Below, piece after piece: positions 52,241 through 60,930 of a DNA stretch of 64,000 bases. The position numbers were made by a program, and so were the translations under genes. Position 1 is the first letter of the stretch; each line of letters opens with the position of its first letter. A model generated the notes under the pieces. That model had not been told where the DNA came from, made no database searches, and saw only the letters and a list, made by a program, of their open reading frames with translations. This DNA comes from Cupriavidus consociatus (GTDB lineage: Bacteria; Pseudomonadota; Gammaproteobacteria; Burkholderiales; Burkholderiaceae). Location: assembly GCF_017814975.1 (NCBI RefSeq), contig NZ_JAGIQA010000020.1:1-64000 (forward strand), read 5' to 3'.

Positions 52241-52490
52241 ATCGATTGGGAAAGGGCCTTGTCGCGCGGCATGGCGGCCGGACGCATGCGGGCGCGCGGG
52301 CCGGAATGGGTCCCGCTGGCCGAGGTGCTGGCCAGCCGTCGGCAAACTGGCTGCGGCATACGGCGGGCTCGCACATGAGCGACCGCCAGGTGGACCTGCG
52401 CCATATGCGCGACAACTTTGACCATGCGTCGATCGCCACGACCAGCATTTACCTCCGCACCGAAGACGATGGGCGGCGTGAGGGATTTCG
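52241..52490 (+). pseudogene. tyrosine recombinase fragment (C-terminal part, frameshifted)
   Basis: Codons from 52241 read IDWERALSRG and EWVPLAEVLAS. After a frameshift near 52340 the reading continues as NWLRHTAGSHMSDRQVDLRH, DNFDHASIATTSIYL and RTEDDGRREGF, containing the box II Arg, a His and the Tyr nucleophile. The usual FGH is FDH here. It starts 25 bases after the MarR stop. It complements the central fragment at 18.05 kb and resembles the fragment in the chimera at 35.4 kb. Confidence 0.78.
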
Positions 52491-52994
52491 GGTGTACCCA
52501 CAAGGCATGGGCCGCCACCCACGACTCCTTGATGACAGAAAGCAGCCGGAAGTCGAATGTATACTTTCACGAAAGTGAAATTCTTACCAAGTGTTCGTGC
52601 TCGGCGAGTCGCACCTGTTCTTCCAGGTCTGGTTCAGGGGTTCCGTCCTCACGGCTTGTTAAGAATTGATCGACTCCTGCCCACGGGCGCCACCGCATCT
52701 CACCGTCCGGCAGACCAGGGCGGGCATCAAACAATCCTTAATAGAGGCGGACATCTTCCCAGTTGAGTGAGGTTGTCCGCTTTGGCCGATTATCTGTCAT
52801 GGCTCGCACCTGGGGGCTGCAGGTCGGCCTTCTGTGGAGCTCCACAGAAGGCTGAACTTCTGCCGGTTGAAATCATTTCGTCAAGGCGTTGTTGCAGAAG
52901 TCAGCTGGCCCTGCATGGTTCAGCGAATTTCGTTGGGCTTGCCGCATGAGTAAGCTACTCCAATGAGCACGCTCACGCAAAACGCGGGATCGTA
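52491..52994. other. 504-bp gap, no gene recognised
   Basis: This is spacer between the integrase relic and the Bug gene. The stretch CTTCTGTGGAGCTCCACAGAAG (about 52831-52852) is a perfect palindrome of two 11-base halves and could act as a terminator or protein site. Nothing else stands out. Confidence 0.45.
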
Positions 52995-53969
52995 CTATTC
53001 AATCTTAAAACCAAACCGCTTGACGAATTTTTCCCAGACCGAGTATTGCTTGGTTACCTCGTCCCAGTAGATCTGGGGTGAGGCCGGCGGTGCAGCTTCA
53101 AATCCCAATCCAGAAAGACGGTTAACGAAATTGCGGTCCTTCAACACCAAGCTCAGCGATGCATTCAACCGATCAATAGCGGCTTGCGGTGTTCCCGTTC
53201 TAGCCACTAATCCAATTGTTGAGGATAGGTCAAAGTCCGGAAATCCGCTCTCGGCCAGCGTGGGAATCGCAGGAGCAAGCGATGAGCGACGTGCCGATGC
53301 CACGGCAAGTGCCTTCAAACGCCCGTTCTTAATATATTCCATGTCAGACCCTAATACGCCGAAACTGTACTGAATATCGCCCTTCATTTTCGCCAACTGG
53401 ATCGCACTTCCACCAGCATATGGAACATGCACCACGTCAATACCAGCTTCCGCCTTCAACATTTCTGCAGCGAGATGCGAAATACTCCCCTTCCCCAAGG
53501 AAGCATAATTCAACTTCCCTGGATTCTTTTTGGCATAGCTTACGAGCCCAGAAACATCGTCCACAGGTAAGCTTGGCGATATCGATAGCACAATCGCAAC
53601 ATTTCCGATCTTACCGATCGGAACCATGTCCTTAAACGTATCATAGGAAATCTTTTTATAGACGAGTCCATTCAAACTGGTCAGCGCCTCGCTTACCATC
53701 AAGATGGTATATCCATCCGCCGAAGATGATTTCAACGAATTCACGGCAATAATTCCGTCTGCGCCCGGCTTATTCTCTATGATGATCGTCTGCTTGAGAG
53801 ACGCACCCATCTCCTGCGCCAAACGTCGCGCAACATTGTCTGCGATGCCACCGGCCGGATAGGGGACGATCATCCGAATAGGACGCTCTGGGTATGCCGC
53901 AGCGGCGAAGCTGAAACACGTAGCCAGAAGAATTCCGATAAATACCTGAATACGATAGACCTTATTCAT
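52995..53969 (-). CDS. Bug-family periplasmic solute-binding protein
   Basis: The 324-residue protein has a signal peptide (MNKVYRIQVFIGILLATCFS, cut near AAAA), YPERPIRMIVPYPAGGIADN, IIIENKPGADGIIAVNSLK, NPGKLNYASLGKGSISHLA and VPYAGGSAIQLAKMKGD. It follows the prpF-like gene by 34 bases. Codon use and base composition are clearly more AT-rich than in the ferulate cluster to the left, so the prpF-Bug-LysR cassette may have been acquired separately. A tricarboxylate-like ligand (aconitate, oxalomesaconate) would fit its partner. Confidence 0.9.
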   Translation of the reverse strand: MNKVYRIQVFIGILLATCFSFAAAAYPERPIRMIVPYPAGGIADNVARRLAQEMGASLKQTIIIENKPGADGIIAVNSLKSSSADGYTILMVSEALTSLNGLVYKKISYDTFKDMVPIGKIGNVAIVLSISPSLPVDDVSGLVSYAKKNPGKLNYASLGKGSISHLAAEMLKAEAGIDVVHVPYAGGSAIQLAKMKGDIQYSFGVLGSDMEYIKNGRLKALAVASARRSSLAPAIPTLAESGFPDFDLSSTIGLVARTGTPQAAIDRLNASLSLVLKDRNFVNRLSGLGFEAAPPASPQIYWDEVTKQYSVWEKFVKRFGFKIE

Positions 53970-54003
53970 CTTAATTCCAATAAATGCTTTCGATATCTAC
54001 ACA

Positions 54004-55188
54004 TCATTCTTGATTTACACGTAGCCACGGAAGTTTGTCGACAGGCACATATAAGTTTCCGTCCGCAATACGCCGCGCGGTACGTATCAAGCTTGCCTCT
54101 TCTACAGTTGGTTGCCCCGCGACTTTTGGTCCGATTTTGGCTCTGACCGTGAGAACACCACATGGATGGCCTATCCTAAGCGGGTCACCCGCCGACCGAT
54201 TCCGGGATGCGATCTCATGTGGAATGGATCCTGCAATTTCCGCAGCAACGGCCAGGCACGCGCTACCTGTCCCCGGATATGCTTTGTGCATATTCCTGCG
54301 ACTGAATAGTCGCGCAGAGATGTCGCACTCGCTGGCAAGGTGCGTTTCGCCGCTTGCAAAATCAGGCCAATTCGCAGGCGCTCCAACGACGGATACCCAG
54401 GGTGTAGCAAGTCCCTGTCTAGCAGCCGAGTCCATGTCTGGCGCCATGCCAAGCGCAACAATGGAAGCCAGCCGTATGCCCTCGATTCGGTCCATCAACT
54501 CGGTGTCGCCAATCAAATCGGCAACATTCTCACTAGCGGCAAGACCGACATCTTCGGCTTTCACGTAGCAAACCAGATTAGCCAAGTCGACGATACTCAC
54601 ATCCATCTGGCCGATTCCGGGAACATCAATTCGGTCAAGTGCAGACCCGGTTGGCAACAATTTTCCGGTCTTCCCGCCAACGGTTTCCCTAAAATCCAGA
54701 GAAATTGGAGCGCCATACCCTGGTACACCGTCGATATGTTGTGTGCCAATAACTTGAGCACGTCCGTCCCGAACCGGGACGGACGCGTGAATAATATTTC
54801 CGAAATTTGTGGCGTGTATCCGTACATGCGTTACGGGCTCTACTGCTGGCACTAGCCCAGCATCAACCGAAAAGGGCCCGATGGAAGCGGAAATGTTCCC
54901 GCAGTTCAGGTCGGTGAGAACTTTTGAACTGTCGATGCCAACCTGAAAGAATGTGTAATCCACATCTGCATCTGGACGGCTAGAAGGTCCAACTACCGCA
55001 AATTTGCTTGTAAGGATGTCGGCGCCGCCAATGCCGTCAATTTGACGTCGATCTGGCGAACCGTATGCGGCCAGTATCCATGCTTTTAACTCAGCATCGT
55101 TGGTCGTCGGAAGATCCTTCCGAAGCACGATCGCAGCTTTGCTTGTCCCGCCCCGATAGTACGAGTATGGAGTAGATATCTGGTCCAC
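54004..55188 (-). CDS. prpF: PrpF-family isomerase/tautomerase (2-methylaconitate isomerase or oxalomesaconate tautomerase-like)
   Basis: The 394-residue protein begins MDQISTPYSYYRGGTSKAAI, with QIDGIGGADILTSKFAVVGP, the catalytic Cys96 in TDLNCGNISASIG and SALDRIDVPG, all conserved in PrpF/GalD proteins of the diaminopimelate-epimerase fold. They move double bonds in unsaturated tricarboxylates (2-methylaconitate in propionate, 4-oxalomesaconate in gallate breakdown). No other methylcitrate or gallate genes are adjacent, so the substrate is open. It is co-directional with a Bug gene and divergent from a LysR gene. Confidence 0.87.
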   Translation of the reverse strand: MDQISTPYSYYRGGTSKAAIVLRKDLPTTNDAELKAWILAAYGSPDRRQIDGIGGADILTSKFAVVGPSSRPDADVDYTFFQVGIDSSKVLTDLNCGNISASIGPFSVDAGLVPAVEPVTHVRIHATNFGNIIHASVPVRDGRAQVIGTQHIDGVPGYGAPISLDFRETVGGKTGKLLPTGSALDRIDVPGIGQMDVSIVDLANLVCYVKAEDVGLAASENVADLIGDTELMDRIEGIRLASIVALGMAPDMDSAARQGLATPWVSVVGAPANWPDFASGETHLASECDISARLFSRRNMHKAYPGTGSACLAVAAEIAGSIPHEIASRNRSAGDPLRIGHPCGVLTVRAKIGPKVAGQPTVEEASLIRTARRIADGNLYVPVDKLPWLRVNQE

Positions 55189-55842
55189 CTTGTCTCCTAT
55201 AGTAGTCGGCTACCGAGTGCAGAAATCGGCGCCATGCCAGACACTATGCGAACTTCATTGATCGCTAGGACGGCTAGCCAATACAACACCGATGGTACGC
55301 TCCCCTCTTCCTCACCTCGACCATTTGGCTTTAGCACCCGCGGATGAGCCTGGATTGGGAAGTTGCGCATTGGCCACATGACGATTCACCCAGGCCAGAG
55401 GTATCTGGCACCATGCTCATACTCGGCTCGCGAACAGAGCAATCCAACCACTTTCCCTTTTGCGTAGCGCGACGTGCAACGACGCTCCATTGTTTAGTTT
55501 CCCTAAAAATTTTGCCTGGGAAGACGGAGAACAACCAGTGCCTTCCCATTTCTAGGAAGCTACAGCCATGTGCCACGTCGGACAATGCAGAATTTGTACG
55601 CTATTGATTTAGCTATACTAAACTGTTCGTGGGCCTGAGAAGCTATCGGGATTGGTGATCGCTGCGATGGGACGCCGACAGCCGCCTAGGGAGATAGTCA
55701 TCACAAGATACTCATTGGTCACTTTTAAGGCAAGCAACAAGCCATTGGGTAGGCCTTCGAGTTACCGGGTTGGGAGGCGAACTTCCCGAAGGCGGGCGCC
55801 AATTCCACCGCTGCTGATCAACTATGCGAGTTCTACAACTCA
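55189..55842. other. 654-bp divergent regulatory interval, no gene recognised
   Basis: This interval is unusually long for a LysR-target spacing. Short frames lack motifs. It holds the inverted repeat listed at 55608. Confidence 0.45.
55608..55622. promoter_or_regulatory. LysR-type operator candidate
   Basis: TTTAGCTATACTAAA is a perfect inverted repeat (TTTAG/CTAAA around CTATA) that fits T-N11-A. It lies in the interval between prpF and the LysR gene. Confidence 0.5.
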
Positions 55843-56775
55843 ATGAATCGTTCTCAACTACCGTTACTTGGCTTGCGCGCATTCGAGGCGACTGCAAGAC
55901 ACCTTAGCGTTTCGAAGGCCGCCGACGAACTGTGCGTGACCCCCGGCGCAATTAGCCAGCAGGTAAAGAACCTTGAAGACCAAATCGGGGTTGAGTTGAT
56001 TCGACGCGTTGGTCGCTCGATTGGATTGACTGATGCGGGGGAAGTTTTGATACCCCACCTAACCCAGGCCTTTGATCGTATTAGCGTGACACTAGATGCC
56101 CTTGCGCGCAAGCCACGCACTGCGTCGTTAAAGATTCGCCTCCTACCGTCGTTAGCCGAGCGATGGCTAATGCCTCGTCTAGCCCGATTTAACGGCGCAC
56201 ATCCAGAAATAGACATCCTCATCCTCACAAGCTTTCGCGAGCTCGACTTCGGGCAAGAGGACTATGATATGGGCTCGTATGTTGGCAATGAACTACCACA
56301 GGGGACTTCCGGTATCCGCCTTTTTGACGACGAGCCTCTGCCAGTCTGCAGCCCAAAGCTCCTTGACGCGGCGGGAGGCCATATTACTCCTCATGACCTC
56401 TGGAGATTTACCCTGCTGCATTCTGTTCGGCGCGTTGACGATTGGCATACATGGCTAATGCAAGCCGGCTTACGAGATTTCAACGCACCGCACAATCTAA
56501 AGTTCGGTAACGTGTCGTTGGCCATCCAAGCGGCAATCGACCACGCCGGAATTGCAATCGCACAGCACGCGTATGTGCGTCAAAACCTTGCAGATGGATC
56601 CTTGGTCGCGCCATTTGATTTGGTCGCACGTAGCGAAATCGGATACTACCTTATATGGCCGACATCCAGACCCGAAAGCAAAGCTTTTCAACTTTTTAGA
56701 GATTGGGTGACTGAAGAGGCAAGGTCTTCGAATCAGCGCCTTGACCCGTGCATGCGACGAACGGCTGTCCAGTAG
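55843..56775 (+). CDS. LysR-family regulator (GcvA-like)
   Basis: The 310-residue protein has the HTH at about 5-65 (LLGLRAFEATARHLSVSKAA, DELCVTPGAISQQVKNLEDQ, GVELIRRVGRSIGLTDAG) and a GcvA-like effector domain (SLKIRLLPSLAERWLMPRLA). It is divergent from prpF-Bug, its likely targets. Its last 43 bases overlap the 3' end of a convergent small gene on the minus strand. Confidence 0.88.
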   Translation: MNRSQLPLLGLRAFEATARHLSVSKAADELCVTPGAISQQVKNLEDQIGVELIRRVGRSIGLTDAGEVLIPHLTQAFDRISVTLDALARKPRTASLKIRLLPSLAERWLMPRLARFNGAHPEIDILILTSFRELDFGQEDYDMGSYVGNELPQGTSGIRLFDDEPLPVCSPKLLDAAGGHITPHDLWRFTLLHSVRRVDDWHTWLMQAGLRDFNAPHNLKFGNVSLAIQAAIDHAGIAIAQHAYVRQNLADGSLVAPFDLVARSEIGYYLIWPTSRPESKAFQLFRDWVTEEARSSNQRLDPCMRRTAVQ

Positions 56776-57083
56776 AGTATCCTGACGGCGTCAGATCCGG
56801 TATGCATTGCCGCCTCTATGCACCGTTCCGCCTGGTGGCGTAAGGACAGCCCGAACGCCGCTCCCGCTGCAAAACAAATAACGCGCCCTTGTGCATCAGA
56901 ACGTTCAAATAGCTCGTCGAGCAGAGCGGTAACATGCGCTACGTAAGTCGCCTCGTCACCGCTAGCCCTCTCAAAGGCGTGATGATGCACTAACTTGGTA
57001 ATCTCCTGGAGTTCCTTTCGGAGGCTCGCCAAGGTGAGAGACGTCTCCCGGAATGTCTTACTTTGACTTTGCATGATAGCCAT
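56733..57083 (-). CDS. small helical protein of unknown function
   Basis: The 116 residues (MAIMQSQSKTFRETSLTLAS ... HGSRR) look helical, with heptad-like stretches (LASLRKELQEITKLVHHHAF, ALLDELFERSDAQG), but I recognise no family. The frame overlaps the end of the LysR gene by 43 bases and lies 71 bases downstream of the xdhC stop on the same strand, so it could be the last gene of the molybdenum hydroxylase operon. No strong ribosome-binding site is seen. Confidence 0.5.
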   Translation of the reverse strand: MAIMQSQSKTFRETSLTLASLRKELQEITKLVHHHAFERASGDEATYVAHVTALLDELFERSDAQGRVICFAAGAAFGLSLRHQAERCIEAAMHTGSDAVRILYWTAVRRMHGSRR

Positions 57084-57154
57084 TCAGCATTCTGCAAAAA
57101 TGGCGCCGACAACGTGATTACAAAAAGGAGATTCGATATTCTTGTTGCTGAACC

Positions 57155-58195
57155 TCAATGCGGCGTCAATGCGCCCTCGCGCTCTACATTCACCTGATAA
57201 TCCTTCGCCTTGGCCACTTGCATCTCCAGTGGCACTATCACACCATTTTTTACGGCAAGAATCTCGGCCATCACGCTCGTGGCAATCTCCGATGGAGTCT
57301 TACTGCCAATGTACAGGCCAATGGGGCCTCGGAGGTGGGCAAGTGATTCTTCGGTTTCGTCAAAGTACTCAATCATGCGTTGGCGCCGCGCGGCGCAATT
57401 GCGTCTCGAACCAATTCCTCCGACATAGAACGCATCGCTGTGAAGCGCCTCGAGCAACGCCAGATCATCAAGCTTCGGATCATGTGTCAGGGCAACGACG
57501 CAGCAGCGTCGATCGAGCCGAAACTGCGCAACGACATCGTCTGGCATACCGGCAAGTACTGCTACCGCTCGCATAGACCACGTCGCCCGATGCTCCGCGC
57601 GTGGGTCACAAACTGTAACCGTGAAGCCATTGGCAATGGCCATGTTGGCCAGGTACTCGGTCAGTTGACCTGCACCAATTAGGAGCATCCGGTACTCCGG
57701 ACCAAAGGTGTTTGTCAGACTGTCAGCGGAAAGAGCCAGTTCCTCCGGTTCATCAGCTGTCTCCAGCGTGACCTTGCCGTCGCGTAGATCTACCCGCCGC
57801 CGTATCAATTGACCGGCTTCTAAGCCTGTGACCAAATCCGCGAGCGACAAGCCATCGGGATTCGGCTCCAGCAACAGTTCCATCGTACCCCCGCAGGGGA
57901 GGCCAAAGCGGTGGGCCTCATCAGCGCTTACTCCGTAGCGCACCATGGTAGGCGCGGTGACGGAGATCGGCTGCCCTTTGTGGTTACAACTTGTATAGCG
58001 GTCTATAAGATCATCCTCGATGCATCCACCCGAAACGGAGCCGATTACTACTCCGTCATCTCTGACTGCCAGGGTTGACCCAATTGGTCGCGGCGAGGAA
58101 CCCCAGGTGCGTACCACGGTAACTAGTATCGCCCGCTGGCCTGTAAGCCGCCAGTCGCGAAGGGTACGGAGAACAGTTAAGTCGAGGTTTTCCAT
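57155..58195 (-). CDS. xdhC: XdhC/CoxI-family molybdenum cofactor maturation protein
   Basis: The 346-residue protein has the N-terminal XdhC/CoxI domain (ILVTVVRTWGSSPRPIGSTL, GSVSGGCIEDDLID, LPCGGTMELLLEP) and the C-terminal Rossmann domain (MLLIGAGQLTEYLANMAI, VVALTHDPKLDDLAL, YVGGIGSRRNCAARRQRM). XdhC proteins bind molybdenum cofactor, help its sulfuration and insert it into xanthine-dehydrogenase-type enzymes. It follows the Mo hydroxylase operon on the same strand after a 378-bp gap and should serve the large subunit encoded at 60.9-63.3 kb. Confidence 0.9.
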   Translation of the reverse strand: MENLDLTVLRTLRDWRLTGQRAILVTVVRTWGSSPRPIGSTLAVRDDGVVIGSVSGGCIEDDLIDRYTSCNHKGQPISVTAPTMVRYGVSADEAHRFGLPCGGTMELLLEPNPDGLSLADLVTGLEAGQLIRRRVDLRDGKVTLETADEPEELALSADSLTNTFGPEYRMLLIGAGQLTEYLANMAIANGFTVTVCDPRAEHRATWSMRAVAVLAGMPDDVVAQFRLDRRCCVVALTHDPKLDDLALLEALHSDAFYVGGIGSRRNCAARRQRMIEYFDETEESLAHLRGPIGLYIGSKTPSEIATSVMAEILAVKNGVIVPLEMQVAKAKDYQVNVEREGALTPH

Positions 58196-58573
58196 ATTAA
58201 AGAGAGCGTTGATTTGGCTAGCCGCGGTTCATGCAAATGCAGCGGGCGTTCTTCGGGGCCCTATGCTCGGCAAACACGGGGCGAAGCCGGGCTGCGGTAG
58301 ATTGGCGGCTCTCCGACTCTCTTTTTGTATCCGGATCCTCGGTCCACCTGAAAAAGGCACTACTGCGCCAAGGTATGTGCTCTTCCGGCCCAAGACGACC
58401 GGAATGCCACCGCTGCCGCTGTCGTGAAAGCAGCACGAACGAGCATTGCAATGGTACCCGGCACCCATTCCGCCCCCCCAAGGCCCGCTCCGGCACATCA
58501 ATTCCGACGCCTATCAAGCCTGCCCGCGCTTCGGGTGCGTTTCCACACACCAGTGAATCGCGAGCAAGTCCTA
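58196..58573. other. 378-bp gap between xdhC and coxG, no gene recognised
   Basis: Open frames on the minus strand here have no motif I know, and their composition looks like spacer. A promoter for xdhC is possible but not evident. Confidence 0.4.
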
Positions 58574-59311
58574 TCAGCGTAACCAGCAACCTCCCGCAAG
58601 CGACGCCAGCGAACCGAACGCAGCAGCTACCAGGAGCCACCAGCCGGGAACCAATACTGACCTGGCGCTGGAGTTCGTGTGTTCAGACTGGCTCGCCGGT
58701 GCTGTCGCCCCGGCCAACTTCAACATTGCCGCCGCGGATGCTTCCGCCTCAATGGCCGCCTCGGGCGGAACAGCAGTTCCCGCCAGACGATCAACGGAGA
58801 ATCCAGCACCCTCTGTGTCCCGCGGCGCGGTGGACGGGACCGATTCGTGAGCGGGCACCGAAGCCAACGGTGCTGGCGACAGTTGTTGCCGGAATGCCTT
58901 GAAGAAGTCGTCCGACAGCTTACGAGCCACGGTCTCGACCAATCGCGATCCGACCTGCGCCAGCTTGCCGCCGATTTCAGCCTTTGCCGTGTATTCAAGC
59001 TCTGTTCCGCCTGCCACAGCGGCAAGGCTTACCGTCGACGATCCCTTGCCAAATCCGACCGCCCCCCCCTCACCTTGGAAAACCATGACGCAGGACTCCG
59101 GCGGCTTCGCCTCGGTCATGCGCAGGGTTCCTTTGAAACGAGCCCGCAGCGGACCGACTACCGCGGCCATCACAATAAGGAACTCGCCCGCCGCCGAGCT
59201 CTCGACTGACTCGCAACCAGGTAGGCACCGCTTGAGGATCTCGGGGTTATTAAGCGCATCCCAAACCAGTTGGGGTGTTGCGGCAATGGTTTGTTGGCCA
59301 GTAATGTTCAT
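58574..59311 (-). CDS. coxG: CoxG-family SRPBCC protein with C-terminal membrane anchor
   Basis: The 245 residues start with a CoxG/SRPBCC domain (about 1-150: TIAATPQLVWDALNNPEILK, RCLPGCESVE, RARFKGTLRMTEAKPPESCV, AEIGGKLAQVGSRLVETVAR). An Ala/Glu-rich linker and one membrane helix near the end (LVPGWWLLVAAAFGSLASLA) follow. CoxG helps recruit CO dehydrogenase to the membrane, and homologues accompany many Mo hydroxylases. Recent work on the family points to quinone delivery, which I mention as family knowledge only. It lies 38 bases after the enoyl-CoA hydratase gene in the operon. Confidence 0.9.
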   Translation of the reverse strand: MNITGQQTIAATPQLVWDALNNPEILKRCLPGCESVESSAAGEFLIVMAAVVGPLRARFKGTLRMTEAKPPESCVMVFQGEGGAVGFGKGSSTVSLAAVAGGTELEYTAKAEIGGKLAQVGSRLVETVARKLSDDFFKAFRQQLSPAPLASVPAHESVPSTAPRDTEGAGFSVDRLAGTAVPPEAAIEAEASAAAMLKLAGATAPASQSEHTNSSARSVLVPGWWLLVAAAFGSLASLAGGCWLR

Positions 59312-59349
59312 ATCTCTTCAGTGCTTAGCCTATTCGGCTCACACGTCCT

Positions 59350-60081
59350 TCAATGTGCCTTCTTCATCGCCGTTGCGGTGTTGACCATGGAATGCAGGGT
59401 ACGCGCGTAGTCGATAGCCCCTTGGTCGTCCATCCTCGGCGCGACGCGCAGGTACTCCTTCAGACCCAGAATTGCCGGCCGCGGGCGGCTGAGCAAGAGA
59501 TCCATGAAGCGATCGACCTCCGCTTGCAGGCTTTGCTCTGGTACGACCGTGCTGACGAGCCCGTAGCTCATTGCACGTTGCGCATCGATGAAGTCAGTCG
59601 AATAGGTCATCCAGAGGATCGCATTTCGGTTCATACGATCATAGACAGCCGACATCACCATGGTGGGCATCACGTTGTGGCCCATCTCGGGAATATTGAA
59701 AGTGGCGGTGTCCGCGGCGAAGCTGACGTCACAGAGCGATACGATTGCGGTGCCATAACCCATCGACCGCCCCTCCACCACACCGACAATCGGCACCTGG
59801 GCTTGGCGGATGGCCTTGTAGCTATTAAAGATCGAGTCGTACTCGGGGCGTCGCTCGTAGGCCTCGGTAGCGGGCGGCGTTGTCCCTGCGTCGCGGATGC
59901 GGCCGGTACAGAAGTCAGGACCTGCACTACGCAGAAGCACTACGTCGGAAGTTTCATGGGCACTCAGCACGGCCTTGGACAGGGCTGCGGCCATGCTGTC
60001 CGAGACGCCATTGTCCGAGGTCCGGTTCAGCGTGATACGCAGGATCCTTCCGTCCTGTTCGATCTTCAGATGTTCATGCAT
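59350..60081 (-). CDS. enoyl-CoA hydratase/isomerase family protein
   Basis: The 243-residue crotonase-fold protein has ILRITLNRTSDNGVSDSMAA, VVLLRSAGPDFCTGRIRDAG and IVGVVEGRSMGYGTAIVSLC. The usual acidic pair of hydratases reads NIPEMGHNVMPTM, so one acidic residue is retained. It may hydrate, isomerise or open a ring, as in ring-hydrolysing crotonases. It lies 30 bases after the alpha/beta hydrolase gene in the Mo hydroxylase operon, so it may process a CoA thioester or ring compound after the oxidative step. Confidence 0.82.
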   Translation of the reverse strand: MHEHLKIEQDGRILRITLNRTSDNGVSDSMAAALSKAVLSAHETSDVVLLRSAGPDFCTGRIRDAGTTPPATEAYERRPEYDSIFNSYKAIRQAQVPIVGVVEGRSMGYGTAIVSLCDVSFAADTATFNIPEMGHNVMPTMVMSAVYDRMNRNAILWMTYSTDFIDAQRAMSYGLVSTVVPEQSLQAEVDRFMDLLLSRPRPAILGLKEYLRVAPRMDDQGAIDYARTLHSMVNTATAMKKAH

Positions 60082-60111
60082 GCTACGTTCTCTTTAAAGT
60101 TAGGGTGGAGC

Positions 60112-60930
60112 CTATTGCGCGACACGGGAAAAATGCCGCAGTAGAGCCACATCGAAAGCGGCTTGCTGGTCGATGTTTGGCAGATGCCCAGCGCCGTCAA
60201 TCGTCTCGAGGACCGAGCCAGGAATTAGACCTTGCAATTCGAGCATTGCTTGTGGAAGCTGCGCATCGTTGCGACCGACAATCATGGTGAGCGGCAAGGC
60301 GATGCCGCCTACCTCCCCCAGATAGTTCAGTTGTTGAATCGCCCGTGCACACGCCACGAAACCGGCCACCTGCACCTTGGATGCCGTATCGAGAAAGCGA
60401 TTCGCGATGGCGGGGTAGGATTCAACAAATGCCTTGCCGAACCAACGCTCAATGGTCGGCGAGGCCAAGGGTGCGCAACTACCCTCCTTCTGCGCAACGG
60501 CAATCCGTTCGTCCCAGGGGGCCGCGAACGCCGGAGGTGCATCGGCTCTCGCATCGCAGATGCACAGACTTAATAGTCGATCCGCATGGCGGATGCCAAG
60601 CCCGAAGCCGCTCATGCCGCCCAGCGACAGCCCGACATAGTGGGCCTGCGCAATCTCCAGCGCATCCATGGCGATAACGATGTCGTCCACCAGGTCATCC
60701 ATCGTGCAAGTGCTGGTGTCGCTGCGGGAGCCGCCATGCCCACGGGTATCGAGCCGCACCACGCGAAAGCCCTTCTGGGCAAGCAACTTTGCCTGATGCT
60801 CCCACATCATGCTGCTCGACAGGATGGAGTGGCTCATCACCACAACTTGTCCTCGCATGGGTCCCTGCAAATGGGCTGCGATATCGCCGGCAGGGCCACG
60901 GAGGACCCGAGTTTCAATTTCCGATGTCAA
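60112..60930 (-). CDS. alpha/beta hydrolase, PcaD/enol-lactonase-like
   Basis: The 272 residues show VVMSHSILSSSMMWEHQAKL, VRLDTRGHGGSRSD, the nucleophile in HYVGLSLGGMSGFGLG, the acid in MIVGRNDAQLPQ and the His in IDGAGHLPNIDQQAAF. This is the 3-oxoadipate enol-lactonase-like pattern with a complete triad. Its start overlaps the stop of the Mo hydroxylase large subunit gene by 4 bases, so the two are translationally coupled. Hydrolysis of a lactone or lactam after hydroxylation of a heterocycle would be a logical role. Confidence 0.85.
   Translation of the reverse strand: MTSEIETRVLRGPAGDIAAHLQGPMRGQVVVMSHSILSSSMMWEHQAKLLAQKGFRVVRLDTRGHGGSRSDTSTCTMDDLVDDIVIAMDALEIAQAHYVGLSLGGMSGFGLGIRHADRLLSLCICDARADAPPAFAAPWDERIAVAQKEGSCAPLASPTIERWFGKAFVESYPAIANRFLDTASKVQVAGFVACARAIQQLNYLGEVGGIALPLTMIVGRNDAQLPQAMLELQGLIPGSVLETIDGAGHLPNIDQQAAFDVALLRHFSRVAQ

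Noticed and set aside
58218..58640. 140-codon minus-strand frame between coxG and xdhC
   Set aside because: It overlaps the coxG end, has unusual Cys/Arg-rich composition and no motif.
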